DNA of 64,000 nt, taken from NCBI RefSeq assembly GCF_025751585.1, contig NZ_JAOWKX010000003.1, positions 138,323 through 202,322 on the forward strand, in the 5' to 3' direction. The notes beneath the pieces are model-generated. The model had not been told where the DNA came from and searched no databases. It was given only the letters and a program-made list of their open reading frames with translations. How positions within the stretch are numbered: position 1 is the stretch's first letter; every line of letters starts with the position of its first letter. Positions 17,924 to 27,299 of this stretch are shown in pieces. Both the position numbers and the translations under genes were made by a program. Origin of the DNA: Fluctibacter corallii. GTDB taxonomy: Bacteria; Pseudomonadota; Gammaproteobacteria; Enterobacterales; Alteromonadaceae.

Positions 17924-18010
17924 TTCAGAATTCTGTGTCAGCTAATCGGGCTTAAATATCTAGAACGTCATCCAGTCGCCCTTCGAAGTGGATAGCCAAT
18001 TGAGACAATG
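17924..18010 (-). pseudogene. IS256-family transposase C-terminal relic
   Basis: Read on the minus strand, 18005-17952 encodes SQLAIHFEGRLDDVLDI and a stop, the typical C-terminal end of IS256-type (Transposase_mut) transposases. An in-frame TGA lies just upstream, so only a decayed tail remains. About 75% of this 90-bp block matches the reverse complement of 55700-55795. It interrupts the half attC site at 17877-17900. The remaining 18011-18131 holds nothing I recognise. Confidence 0.6.
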
Positions 18011-18131
18011 CTCATCCGGGATTGGAAAGCGGCTATGAGCCAGTTTATAATTATGTACAGTGACCGCGCATCACTATGATAAACAGACACTTACACAGAG
18101 AATCTTACAGTCTCACTGCTGGTTTAGTTTG

Positions 18132-18662
18132 TTAGATTTTTACTCGAATGTATATTACTAATGCAAAGACTATCTCCACTAAGCCACCGACTAAACCGCC
18201 AACAAAAATCGGGGGGGTTATGATTGAAAGCAGCAAACCTGCGAGTACGAGTGATACGCTAAATAAATAAAATATCTGGTTACCGTAAAGTGTTGCAAAC
18301 GTTAAGTAGCGACCAGCTATAATAAAAAGCATTGCGGGGAAAAACAAACTCATATTGAATGTTGCTAGAACAATAGCGATGACTATAGAAAGCAACATCC
18401 AAATAGTACCTTCAATTGCTAAAGGAGCTAGCGGATTCCCTTTGGCGTGTTTACCGCTATAACCAAAAACTCTGCATAAAACTATGGAAGCTGGAAATAT
18501 CACCATACCGCCAAATATTAGCGTAATAACTCCATGAAGAGGCTCTGAGAGTAAAGCCGCTAAGCCAGCGACTAACCATACTGATCCTGAAGCTATTATT
18601 CCTGGTATCCCGAAGCAATATGCCGCTCTCATATCTTTTTGTGCTGACGTTACTGAATCCAA
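18132..18662 (-). CDS. DUF7010-like integral membrane protein
   Basis: About 176 aa with roughly six membrane segments. The segment AQKDMRAAYCFGIPGI near the N-terminus matches the start pattern of the DUF7010 membrane family as I remember it. I begin it at TTG 18662, with AGGGAAG just upstream, rather than at TTG 18755, which would add a non-conserved 31-residue leader. The function is unknown. It lies between IS256 and IS66 relics, so it may have been carried in. Confidence 0.6.
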   Translation of the reverse strand: MDSVTSAQKDMRAAYCFGIPGIIASGSVWLVAGLAALLSEPLHGVITLIFGGMVIFPASIVLCRVFGYSGKHAKGNPLAPLAIEGTIWMLLSIVIAIVLATFNMSLFFPAMLFIIAGRYLTFATLYGNQIFYLFSVSLVLAGLLLSIITPPIFVGGLVGGLVEIVFALVIYIRVKI

Positions 18663-18920
18663 CTCAACTTCCCTGTAGACATCTAATGAATGATATGGAT
18701 TCCACACCAACTTGGCACCGATGTGCGAAAATTCAAAAATGAGTGGAGAGCCCAAATGAGTATAAAAATTTTTGGCGTTGTTCTAACCAAATGTAGCATC
18801 ATTATCCATAGTGTGAATGAGCATGGCAAGGTTGCGTTTAAGAAAGCTATCAATAGGCGGGCGTTACTAAATGACTAGTTGCATATTCCTTTTTATCATC
18901 GCTATTTGGGGTAATTCCAC

Positions 18921-19193
18921 CTAACGCTTAGCAAACTGCCATGATAGCAGTTGCTTAATATTGATTTTGGGTTGATTGGGTTGTTCGAGGCAATTCATTA
19001 CATACTCGAACACATTGAGGTCGTTAGCCTTAGCGGCTTCTAAGATGCTGTAAAGACCAGCGCTAGCGTTTGCGCCTCTGGCGGTTTGGCTAAACAGCCA
19101 GTTGTTTCTGCCAATCACGAACGGTTTAATCGCGCGCTCAGTGCGATTATTATCGATATTCAGTCGCCCATTGAATGTATAGCGCGTGTACTT
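18921..19193 (-). pseudogene. IS66-family transposase (TnpC) C-terminal relic
   Basis: The minus-strand frame reads FNGRLNIDNNRTERAIKPFV then IGRNNWLFSQTARGANASAG, a close match to the end of IS66 TnpC transposases. It ends normally at 18921, but the frame is interrupted by a TAG just upstream of 19193 and the catalytic N-terminal regions are absent. It is a dead fragment marking past IS activity at the edge of the cassette region. Confidence 0.85.
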
Positions 19194-19316
19194 TAGCTAC
19201 GACGAACACACTTCCACAATGTAGTCTGCCGCGCCTTCTGCGTTACTGAGTTGATGTCGTTAAAGGTTGCCGAATACAGCTCGGTTTAGTGTCACAAAAA
19301 GTTCCATGAAATTTTA

Positions 19317-19345
19317 TTGACACCCTCTAAGATTGAATCTATTAA
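19317..19345 (+). promoter_or_regulatory. Probable sigma-70 promoter of maoP
   Basis: A perfect TTGACA at 19317-19322, a 17-bp spacer and TATTAA at 19340-19345. It lies 44 nt before the maoP start and just outside the IS66 debris. Confidence 0.65.
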
Positions 19346-19388
19346 TTTGTGAGTTTTTATTAGTTTTAATTTTTGTTGAGATCCTTTT

Positions 19389-19763
19389 ATGGCAGAAATT
19401 ACGCGCGACACCTTGCTCCAAAAAAACTATTCAGATCCTAAAAATTATCCTTACGGATTTGCTCGCTCGGGAGATTTTTCAATCTCGGAGAGTAAGGCGT
19501 TAAGTCAGTATGGTCATCTTATTGCGTCACTGGTCGACGGAAAGCTCGCTCCTTCTACCGATGAAGATCATGGTTTCTTGCAGGCGGCTTTCGGAAAAAA
19601 GGAGCCTGAATCTGTGGCTGAACGCGCTTGGGTAAAGTATCAGAAGCGCATCAATCGACCGAAGTTAGGCAGTATTTATGGCACTAAAGCTGCCGATATT
19701 GGTGATGATGACGATACCATTGATGATGACGCTCCGATTGAGTTGGATGTTGATGATGAATAA
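19389..19763 (+). CDS. maoP: Macrodomain Ori organisation protein MaoP (DUF413)
   Basis: 124 aa. NYPYGFARSGDFSISESKAL and ERAWVKYQKRINRPK match the DUF413/MaoP (YifE) family, which with the maoS site shapes the Ori macrodomain in Escherichia coli. The acidic tail (DDDDTIDDDAP) is common in the family. It is monocistronic with its own promoter. Divergence or presence of a maoS site was not assessed. Confidence 0.88.
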   Translation: MAEITRDTLLQKNYSDPKNYPYGFARSGDFSISESKALSQYGHLIASLVDGKLAPSTDEDHGFLQAAFGKKEPESVAERAWVKYQKRINRPKLGSIYGTKAADIGDDDDTIDDDAPIELDVDDE

Positions 19764-20020
19764 TTTGTTAATGCGCTGTTAACAATATCCTAATTTAGCC
19801 ATTCATTTCTTACTTAAGTGAGATATTTATCCTAAAAAATTCTTATATTGGGATATATGTCTCACTTTTATCTATTTTTTTGTTTTTTCTTCCTACCATC
19901 TAACGTATAGTTTTTGTCCATGCAACGTGTAAATCTAGCGTGAGATTTATCATGCGCAGAGGAACCTAAATACGTTAGATATTTTTACCTAATACCAAAT
20001 GATTAAAAGGAGAAACGCTG

Positions 20021-21739
20021 GTGGAAATGATGTCAGGCGCAGCCATGGTCGTGCGTGCGCTCAAAGATGTAGGAGTGAAACATGTGTTCGGTTACCCAGG
20101 TGGTGCCGTCCTCGATATTTATGATGCATTGTATGCACAAAATGATGTCGAGCATATCCTCGTCAGACATGAACAAGCCGCCGCGCACATGGCAGATGGG
20201 TATGCTCGCTCAACCGGTCAAACGGGAACTGTTCTGGTAACGTCTGGTCCTGGTGCAACGAATACGATTACGGGTATTGCAACCGCTTATATGGACTCGA
20301 TTCCCATGGTTGTATTATCTGGTCAGGTTCCTTCAATGCATATTGGCGAAGATGCGTTTCAAGAAACGGATATGGTCGGGTGTTCAAGACCCATCGTGAA
20401 ACATAGCTTTTTGGTTAAGCGGGCTGAAGACATTCCTAAAGCCATTGCGAAAGCCTACTACATTGCTAACACTGGGCGTCCTGGGCCAGTGGTTGTTGAT
20501 TTACCTAAAGACATAGTAAATGTGCAAGAGTCGCATCCGTATGTGTTTCCAGATGATGTCACTATGCGTTCTTACAACCCGACGTTGAAGGGGCATACTA
20601 AACAAATCAAAAAAGTTGTCAGTGAACTGTTAGAAGCAAAACGCCCTGTAATTTATGTTGGCGGCGGGGCAATTGCGTCTAATGCATCAGAGTTAGTGAC
20701 GGAGCTTGCTGAAACGTTACATGCACCTGTTACAACCACATTGATGGGATTAGGGGCGTTTCCGGCTACCCATAAACAAGCGTTAGGCATGCTGGGAATG
20801 CACGGTACACTTGAGGCTAATAAAGCGATGCACAACGCTGATTGCATTCTAGCTCTTGGCGCGCGCTTCGATGATCGCGTGACGAATAACGTTGATAAGT
20901 TCTGTCCACATGCGTCAATTATTCATGTAGATATTGATCCGGCCTCAATTTCAAAGACCGTAAAAGCACATATTCCTGTGGTTGGTTCAGTAGAGAAGGT
21001 GACTAAGCAAATTTTAACGGTTTTGTCTGACCAATCTTTGCAAGAACAAGAGGCGAAAGTTGCAGATTGGTGGGAGCAAATTTCCCAGTGGAAATCACGC
21101 GACTGCCTTAAATTTAAAACTGACGAAAATGTGCTTAAGCCGCAACAAGTCGTTGAGGCACTATATCGCCATACTAATGGTGAGGCGTACGTGAGTTCTG
21201 ATGTGGGTCAGCATCAAATGTTCGCAGCGTTATATTATCCATTTGATAAGCCGCGCCGTTGGATCAATTCAGGCGGTTTGGGCACGATGGGATTTGGATT
21301 ACCCGCAGCGATGGGGGTTCAGGTTGCCATGCCTGATGCATTATCAGTAGTGGTAACGGGTGATGGCAGTATTCAGATGAATATTCAAGAGCTGTCTACC
21401 TGTTTACAATACGGTTTGCCGATCAAAATAATCTCGTTGAATAACCGTGCATTGGGTATGGTGCGTCAGTGGCAAGACATGATTTATAAGGGACGTCATT
21501 CTCATTCTTACATGGACTCGTTACCTGATTTTGTCAAACTCACCGAGGCGTATGGTCATATTGGTATTCGTGTCGATCACCCTTCTCAGCTAGAGGACGC
21601 AATGGCCCGATGCTTTGCCGAAAAAGACCGCCTTGTGTTTTTAGATATCGCAATTGATCAGAATGAACACGTTTACCCAATGCAAATTAAATACGGTGCA
21701 ATGGATGATATGAGACTAAGTAAAACGGAGCGTACCTGA
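20021..21739 (+). CDS. ilvI: Acetolactate synthase III large subunit
   Basis: 572 aa, colinear with E. coli IlvI from [11 protein letters not shown] to the C-terminal LSKTERT. It is a ThDP/FAD enzyme that condenses pyruvate with pyruvate or 2-ketobutyrate for valine, leucine and isoleucine synthesis. The catalytic Glu is in [15 protein letters not shown], and the ThDP motif [12 protein letters not shown] is present. The start is GTG at 20021, with AGGAG 9 nt upstream. The stop overlaps ilvH by one base (TGATG), giving translational coupling. The 257-bp leader is AT-rich and may hold Lrp-type control, but I see no clear operator. Confidence 0.97.
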   Translation: MEMMSGAAMVVRALKDVGVKHVFGYPGGAVLDIYDALYAQNDVEHILVRHEQAAAHMADGYARSTGQTGTVLVTSGPGATNTITGIATAYMDSIPMVVLSGQVPSMHIGEDAFQETDMVGCSRPIVKHSFLVKRAEDIPKAIAKAYYIANTGRPGPVVVDLPKDIVNVQESHPYVFPDDVTMRSYNPTLKGHTKQIKKVVSELLEAKRPVIYVGGGAIASNASELVTELAETLHAPVTTTLMGLGAFPATHKQALGMLGMHGTLEANKAMHNADCILALGARFDDRVTNNVDKFCPHASIIHVDIDPASISKTVKAHIPVVGSVEKVTKQILTVLSDQSLQEQEAKVADWWEQISQWKSRDCLKFKTDENVLKPQQVVEALYRHTNGEAYVSSDVGQHQMFAALYYPFDKPRRWINSGGLGTMGFGLPAAMGVQVAMPDALSVVVTGDGSIQMNIQELSTCLQYGLPIKIISLNNRALGMVRQWQDMIYKGRHSHSYMDSLPDFVKLTEAYGHIGIRVDHPSQLEDAMARCFAEKDRLVFLDIAIDQNEHVYPMQIKYGAMDDMRLSKTERT

Positions 21740-22236
21740 TGAGACGTATTATATCGGTACTAATGGAAAATGAACCAGGTTCACTATCACGCATTGTGGG
21801 GGTGTTTTCTCAACGTGGCTATAACGTAGACTCGCTTTGCGTTGCACCGACTGATGACCCAAGTTTATCTCGTCTGACAATTGTCACTCATGGTGATGAT
21901 AAAGTCATTGAACAAATCACTAAGCAAGTGAACAAGTTAATTGACGTGTTACGCGTCACCGACTTAACTGACGGCTCTCACGTAGAGCGTGAACTGATGT
22001 TGGTAAAAGTTGCAACAAAAACTGAACTGGTGCGCTCTGAGGTTACCAGAAATGTGGAAATTTTCCGTGCACAGATTGTTGATGTTGATAAATACAACTA
22101 TACGATTCAAATAACGGGAACGAGCGATAAGTTAGACGCATTTTATGATGTAATGAAGCATTGTACTGAAATTATCGAGTCTGCAAGAACTGGTGTGTGT
22201 GGCTTGGCGCGCGGGGAAAAAGCCCTGAGAGTCTAA
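21739..22236 (+). CDS. ilvH: Acetolactate synthase III small regulatory subunit
   Basis: 165 aa. The N-terminal ACT domain (ISVLMENEPGSLSRIVGVFS, then NVDSL) binds valine for feedback control, and a C-terminal domain activates the large subunit. The length matches E. coli IlvH (163 aa). It is translationally coupled to ilvI. Confidence 0.97.
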   Translation: MRRIISVLMENEPGSLSRIVGVFSQRGYNVDSLCVAPTDDPSLSRLTIVTHGDDKVIEQITKQVNKLIDVLRVTDLTDGSHVERELMLVKVATKTELVRSEVTRNVEIFRAQIVDVDKYNYTIQITGTSDKLDAFYDVMKHCTEIIESARTGVCGLARGEKALRV

Positions 22237-22276
22237 ACGCTCACGTCTCTCATTTAGTTGCTCATTGCTGATCTCA

Positions 22277-22299
22277 CGCCTAAGTCTACGATTTAGGCG
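22277..22299 (+). terminator. Hairpin after ilvIH
   Basis: CGCCTAA pairs with TTAGGCG across a 9-nt loop, 41 nt after the ilvH stop. No long T tract follows, so it may be a weak or processing hairpin. The remaining 22300-22570 holds no gene that I can see. Confidence 0.4.
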
Positions 22300-22570
22300 C
22301 TGGTTGATGGTCAGTTTTGAGCAACAACTATGTCTACTGTCTAATCCAACTTTTTAGCAATGATCAAGTGAATCTAGGTATTGCGTCTGAATGCCTATGA
22401 ATCACACCATTTAGGGGGCAACTTTATTGCTGAGAAGCATGAATATACATCGCAATTGACGTATACGCTGCGCCTCATTATAACTCCTCAGATGAAGCTA
22501 TAATGAGTAAACGCACGATTAAATACATGTTCTAATGCACTTGGTGTGAATGATTACACGAGTGGGTGTT

Positions 22571-23746
22571 TTAAGACTGGAATTGGTTTAGATAGCTTTC
22601 AACTTTTTTGTTGGAGCTCATGAGTTCCTGACAGTTCTCTTTAATGTTTTCGCTAATCAGATCAATATTGTCCTTTGAGTCTTTAATTTCCAACATTGAC
22701 GCTTTTATTTCATTGAGTTGGCTTGAAAGAATATCTAAGCTAACCTCATCTCCGTTACCTTCTTTAATGACTTCTACGATTTGATCTATTGAAGACTTCG
22801 TTTTTTTAACGATGACATTAGATGTCTTGCTTGTTTCAATAAATGTTTCGAGTTGTTTTTGCTGTTGATCAAGTTGGTTGTTAATACTCACTATCGACTG
22901 GCTTATCATTTGAACCATCGACGTGATATCACTTAGACTATCCTGTGTAGAAAATGCGAGTTTACGAACCTCGTCAGCCACAACCGCAAATCCTCGTCCT
23001 TGTTCGCCCGCTCGCGCTGCCTCGATGGCGGCATTGAGTGAAAGGAGATTGGTTTGTTCTGATATGTTTTTAATAATTTCGACAAACCCCTCAATAGATT
23101 CAGCTTGTTCTTTTAAACTCTTGAATGACAATCTCATGTCAGAGACCGAGCTCTCATAGTTCTCTAATTCTCTTAATGAATCTTTGTTGCTTTTTTCTAA
23201 TGAATCCAATTCTGTTTTAACGTGTTCTGTAGACTTGGCAGTGTCTTGAAGTGTCATAAATAAATTGCTAGATGAGGTTTCGAATGCCCTCAAAATATCG
23301 ACGGATTTTTCATAGTTTTTGCTGTGCTCAAATAGATTTGAATCAATGCATTGGCTATTTTCATTTAAAGCAATGGCGGTAGATTTCGACTGTTCATAGC
23401 TGCTTTTTACACTATTAATGGTTGAGCTTATTTTTATTCTGAAATCTTCAATGACACCTAAAAACTCTGACATTTCACTGTTTAATCGTGTATTGGTAGT
23501 GTTTGAAACATTTAGTCTGTTTTCTTCAAAGTTTCTTAGGTAGTCTTTCGTGCTAGAAAGAGAGTCTACGCCCCATTTTTTCTCATCCAAATCATGAATA
23601 AGAATAACGACGGCTAGTATTGCTTGTATGGCGATCGAGTAAGGATTATCAGTTAGAAAGGCGGCGTTAAATGTGAGTAAAATAATACCTATCCAATGGG
23701 TGATTCTCATTCTAGTAAATAGAGAGTTGATTTTTATCCTTACCAT
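22571..23746 (-). CDS. Methyl-accepting chemotaxis-type signalling protein
   Basis: 391 aa. Two N-terminal hydrophobic segments (about 16-32 and 36-52) are followed directly by a long coiled coil and the MCP hairpin tip [20 protein letters not shown] and [14 protein letters not shown], which binds CheA and CheW. There is no periplasmic sensor domain and no clear HAMP, so the signal is probably sensed in the membrane or cytoplasm. It is monocistronic. The ligand is unknown. Confidence 0.88.
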   Translation of the reverse strand: MVRIKINSLFTRMRITHWIGIILLTFNAAFLTDNPYSIAIQAILAVVILIHDLDEKKWGVDSLSSTKDYLRNFEENRLNVSNTTNTRLNSEMSEFLGVIEDFRIKISSTINSVKSSYEQSKSTAIALNENSQCIDSNLFEHSKNYEKSVDILRAFETSSSNLFMTLQDTAKSTEHVKTELDSLEKSNKDSLRELENYESSVSDMRLSFKSLKEQAESIEGFVEIIKNISEQTNLLSLNAAIEAARAGEQGRGFAVVADEVRKLAFSTQDSLSDITSMVQMISQSIVSINNQLDQQQKQLETFIETSKTSNVIVKKTKSSIDQIVEVIKEGNGDEVSLDILSSQLNEIKASMLEIKDSKDNIDLISENIKENCQELMSSNKKVESYLNQFQS

Positions 23747-24072
23747 AAATCTATGCCTGTTAAAGTTAAAAGGTCACGATAATACACATATAATGGACAA
23801 TTGCCTACAATTTCGACGTATTGGCTTGGACTCGCAATTGTGTCACATGAACAAAATGTCGCTGCGGTAGCCGTGATGGCAACTAGAAACTAAGATATAC
23901 CTCTCTTTATGTAATAAAATTACGTTTTTTATGAGATCTTTTAGCTATGTATATATTGCGTATAGTTATTTGCATTCTATCTATATCATTGATTTAAAAC
24001 GAAAAATAAAGCTTACTTCTCTGGGTTAACATTTTTGCAACGAACTCTTTTCAGTAATAAAACAACATTAAT

Positions 24073-24089
24073 TTGTAATTTAGTTACAA
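24073..24089 (+). promoter_or_regulatory. Inverted repeat upstream of the DUF3718 gene
   Basis: TTGTAA and TTACAA separated by 5 bp, centred about 48 bp before the start codon. This is a good position for an operator of a dimeric regulator, but no known regulator is matched with confidence. The rest of 23747-24072 is AT-rich and non-coding. Confidence 0.3.
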
Positions 24090-24128
24090 TTTAAGTCGTC
24101 TTCTCTACTAACAACGATTGAGGTAACT

Positions 24129-24452
24129 ATGAAAAACGTCATGCTATCTATTGCTCTTGCTACTCTTTTTTCAGCATCTGCACAGGCAGACATTCAATCA
24201 CCTAAGAAAGTTAGGTTCGTTGGTGATGTTGCTTACGCTGGGTTTTGTAAAGCTGTAGTCAATGATAATGTTGATTTGTTCAAGCGCTCTGTTCGTCGAT
24301 TTGTCGGCCCTTTAGGTGGCACGAAAGAAGAAGTGCTAGCACGTGTTTTGCGTAATGATAATGTCACTTGCTCTGGTGAAGGTATCAAAGACTTCGCGAA
24401 TCAGCGCAATGCGACAGATGTGGTAGCGTATATTGAAGGAACCTCTGCGTAA
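24129..24452 (+). CDS. DUF3718 periplasmic protein
   Basis: 107 aa with a signal peptide cleaved after AQA (near residue 20). The mature part has two Cys (in AGFCKAVV and VTCSGEG) that could form a disulfide. This pattern matches DUF3718, a small exported family of Alteromonadales and Shewanella; the function is unknown. GAGGTAACT gives a ribosome site before the ATG. It converges on an HD-GYP gene. Confidence 0.75.
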   Translation: MKNVMLSIALATLFSASAQADIQSPKKVRFVGDVAYAGFCKAVVNDNVDLFKRSVRRFVGPLGGTKEEVLARVLRNDNVTCSGEGIKDFANQRNATDVVAYIEGTSA

Positions 24453-24530
24453 ATACTGTGTAATTTAATGCAGGTCAAACACGTTTTTCAGCTCGGTTAC
24501 AACTAAGCGAGACTGCTTAGCCGTAATCTA

Positions 24531-24553
24531 CAGCGAGCCTTGGCGGCTCGCTG
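24531..24553 (+). terminator. Hairpin between convergent genes
   Basis: CAGCGAGCC and GGCTCGCTG form a perfect 9-bp stem with loop TTGGC, placed between a plus-strand stop (24452) and a minus-strand stop (24569). The flanks are A/T-rich but have no long T tract, so it is probably a bidirectional, moderate terminator. Confidence 0.55.
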
Positions 24554-24568
24554 AGCTTGAAAAATATA

Positions 24569-25720
24569 TTACTGCTTATTCGTGAGTAGGGTTGCCATTG
24601 CTCTATTAAAGTGTCCCATCCAATTAGGACAAAACTGTCCTTCAGCAATTTTGTTAATTTCAATCACGGCTTTCTTTTTTGAGCGTTGAACATGGCCCGT
24701 ATGGGCACGTTCATGTGTCATCGCATCGAAGGTATCTAAAATCGCTAATAGTTTTGCCCCCTCGCACATGTCTTTACCTTCTAATCCTAGTGGATATCCG
24801 GAACCATCAATACGTTCGTGGTGCTGCATAACCATTTTTCGCGCATCATTCCACTGATCAAGATGCTCTAGTAATCGAGAGCTCTTGTAGACGTGAGAGC
24901 GCATAAGATTAAATTCGTTTTCATCTAATTTGGTTTTTTTGTGAAGAATTTTCAGAGGCATAAATGCCATGCCAAAATCGTGAACATAACAAGCCACGGC
25001 TAATTGGTCTTCTGCTACGGGCGACCCTGCTACTTTATTCACAAAAAAGGCCAATTTAGCAATTCTGTCTCCGCGCCCTTCCCAATACATAGAGCGCCGC
25101 TCAATGGGCTTCATGATTTCTCTGAAGAATAAAATGTCAATCTGCTTTTCTGCGCTGATGCCTTTTGGGATCCCCGTATTGGCGAGCGTGGTGGAGCGTG
25201 ATGGTGGTGTAACGACTTCTGCATTTTCGATTTCTTCTGGCGTTCTGACATCAAGTCGTGGATCAAGCAACAATACGGCATCGGCAAGCAGCTTTTCATG
25301 ATTGTCTGCGTTATCAGGTTTGATCTTTGAAATGTGGTTAACCAAATGCCCAAATAGCTCATCGTCGTATTCGGCAGAGCCATTTTGAATACAGGCTTCG
25401 ACAAAGGTTTTGACTCTGTCCATGGTGAGAAGCACCAAGTCACTCATGGTGCTGGTGTAATTCAATTGGCCTTTGCGTAAATAATCTAACAGGTCTTCCA
25501 CATGCTGTAATAATGGGATCATTGGCGTAAAGCTAACTAAGCCCAAGTCACCTTTTATGGTGTGAACTGAGCGGAACAATGCGCGCTGAAGTTCATTGTC
25601 TTGTGGGCGTAATTCTAGCTCGATAAGTGTTTGTTCACTTGCCTCGTACAACTCGTTTATTTCTTCAAGGAGATCATTGAGAATATCTTCATCGAGGTCT
25701 TCGTGCTTAAATGTTTGCAT
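24569..25720 (-). CDS. Hpt domain plus HD-GYP phosphodiesterase
   Basis: About 383 aa starting at the ATG for MQTFKHEDLD; the frame extends upstream only through an ATT codon. Residues about 10-110 form an Hpt phosphotransfer domain with the phosphoaccepting His in SVHTIKGDLGLV. The C-terminal half is an HD-GYP domain, with YVHDFGM (HD) and HHERIDGSGYP (GYP), which hydrolyses cyclic di-GMP. The two domains link a phosphorelay to c-di-GMP turnover. No partner histidine kinase or receiver is adjacent, so it probably works in trans. Confidence 0.85.
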   Translation of the reverse strand: MQTFKHEDLDEDILNDLLEEINELYEASEQTLIELELRPQDNELQRALFRSVHTIKGDLGLVSFTPMIPLLQHVEDLLDYLRKGQLNYTSTMSDLVLLTMDRVKTFVEACIQNGSAEYDDELFGHLVNHISKIKPDNADNHEKLLADAVLLLDPRLDVRTPEEIENAEVVTPPSRSTTLANTGIPKGISAEKQIDILFFREIMKPIERRSMYWEGRGDRIAKLAFFVNKVAGSPVAEDQLAVACYVHDFGMAFMPLKILHKKTKLDENEFNLMRSHVYKSSRLLEHLDQWNDARKMVMQHHERIDGSGYPLGLEGKDMCEGAKLLAILDTFDAMTHERAHTGHVQRSKKKAVIEINKIAEGQFCPNWMGHFNRAMATLLTNKQ

Positions 25721-26053
25721 TGGGTAGAGGCGCCTTAAATTATTACGTATTTCAATTCGGTATATCGGCCCATTTTGCAGCCGCTTCAATGGTTATTCTA
25801 AGCGTAGTCAATCTGACATGATTTCCCTACTAATGATAATTTTTATATCACCGACTGCTGTGCTAACTCAATACGTGGTGAGGGAATTTATTCGCGGTTC
25901 AACGTATTTAGCTTATGTTTGTAAGCTAAACTCCTAATATCGGCTATTCGTTTTGTGAGTTTATGGCATTTTTTATAAAAAATATCTCAGGTATGACAAG
26001 CTTTTGTTGAAAAGTATGTATACTTGCCGCCTCCAAAAAAATTGAGAGTACAT

Positions 26054-26779
26054 GTGTTAGCTATTTTAAGGATTGTTATCCTCTTTTTCTATTTTATCGG
26101 CATTAATATCGCACTGATTGCAATGTGTCTGGTACGCCCTTTTCATCGCAATAACGTGTATGCCGCCGCAATGGTTTATGGCTCTATGTCACGCATCATG
26201 GGATTAAAGGTGAAGCTTGAAGTTCCCGAGTCAGTGAAAAAGGGGGGCCCTTATGTGCTGATTTGTAATCATCAAAATAGCTTTGATTTGGTGACAGTGT
26301 GTTTAGCCTCACAAAAAGGCATGGTAACTGTTGGAAAGAAAAGCCTTAAATGGATCCCTATTTTTGGTTGGCTTTATTGGTTAACAGGTAATATTCTGAT
26401 TGATCGTCAGAATAAAGGAAAAGCGCACGACACATTAAAAGCAACGGTCGAAAAAATTAAGCAACGGCGTTTATCTGTTTGGTTCTTTCCAGAGGGTACG
26501 CGTAGCTACGGAAGAGGGTTACTCCCCTTTAAAACGGGCGCATTCAGAATTGCCCAAGCGACCAACGAACCTGTCGTGACGGTATGTGCAAGTAATCTGC
26601 ATAACAAAGTGAATCTGAATCGCTGGGACAATGGTACGTTACTAATTAAAGTGTGTGAGCCTGAAAGTATGGATGACTCGAAAGACATCAAAGGCTGGGC
26701 TGAGTATTTCCGTGACAAAATGAAAAAGGAAATTCAGGTGCTTGATGCACGAGTCGAAGAATTAGAAAATCCAAGGTAA
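26054..26779 (+). CDS. plsC: 1-acyl-sn-glycerol-3-phosphate acyltransferase
   Basis: About 241 aa, colinear with E. coli PlsC (245 aa). It acylates lysophosphatidic acid to phosphatidic acid at the inner membrane. Catalytic NHQNSFD and the acceptor motif FPEGTRSYGRG are present, with VGKKSLKWIPIFGWLYWLTG between. I start at GTG 26054 because TTGAGAG lies 6 nt upstream; a TTG at 26024 would add 10 residues. rraB follows after a 33-bp gap, so the two may be co-transcribed. Confidence 0.93.
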   Translation: MLAILRIVILFFYFIGINIALIAMCLVRPFHRNNVYAAAMVYGSMSRIMGLKVKLEVPESVKKGGPYVLICNHQNSFDLVTVCLASQKGMVTVGKKSLKWIPIFGWLYWLTGNILIDRQNKGKAHDTLKATVEKIKQRRLSVWFFPEGTRSYGRGLLPFKTGAFRIAQATNEPVVTVCASNLHNKVNLNRWDNGTLLIKVCEPESMDDSKDIKGWAEYFRDKMKKEIQVLDARVEELENPR

Positions 26780-26812
26780 ACTGTATCTAACTTAATTAAT
26801 CTGTAGAGTCAC

Positions 26813-27178
26813 ATGAGTCAATTAGAAGAAAAGCAAGAGTGGTATGAGTTCAATCAAGAAACCGTTGATGCACTAAAAGAAGATGGCAGCGACGAAAGTC
26901 AGCCTCACACTATTGAATATCACTTAGCGGGCGAAGATTTCGATAAATTGGAGAAAGCTGCGGTTGATGCTTTTAAAGCAGGGTTTGAAGTTGGGGATGC
27001 GGAAGAACTGATTTTGGATGACGGCGGTACTATTTTCTGTTTTGATGCCGTGGTTGAACGTATGCTCGATCTTGACAAGATTAATGAAGACACAGACACC
27101 TTACTAAAAATCGCGGATAAACATCAGGTACATTTTGATGGTTGGGGAACGTATTTTATAGAAAAACCCGTTAACTAA
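26813..27178 (+). CDS. rraB: Ribonuclease E inhibitor RraB
   Basis: 121 aa, strongly acidic. The LKEDGSDESQPHTIEYHL and VHFDGWGTYF segments match RraB (YjgD), which binds the C-terminal scaffold of RNase E and alters degradosome composition. It lacks the long acidic tail of the E. coli protein. A strong terminator follows 24 nt after the stop. Confidence 0.92.
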   Translation: MSQLEEKQEWYEFNQETVDALKEDGSDESQPHTIEYHLAGEDFDKLEKAAVDAFKAGFEVGDAEELILDDGGTIFCFDAVVERMLDLDKINEDTDTLLKIADKHQVHFDGWGTYFIEKPVN

Positions 27179-27201
27179 GTGTCAAAGCGATGAACAAACA
27201 A

Positions 27202-27224
27202 ACCCCAGCATGGCTGGGGTTTTG
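27202..27224 (+). terminator. Rho-independent terminator after rraB
   Basis: ACCCCAGC / GCTGGGGT, an 8-bp perfect stem with loop ATG, followed by TTTG. Confidence 0.85.
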
Positions 27225-27299
27225 TGTTTTTGGAACACCCTTTTTCAAAGATAATGGGAATATTCTATACGCATAATATTAATAGGACCTGCGTTATCG

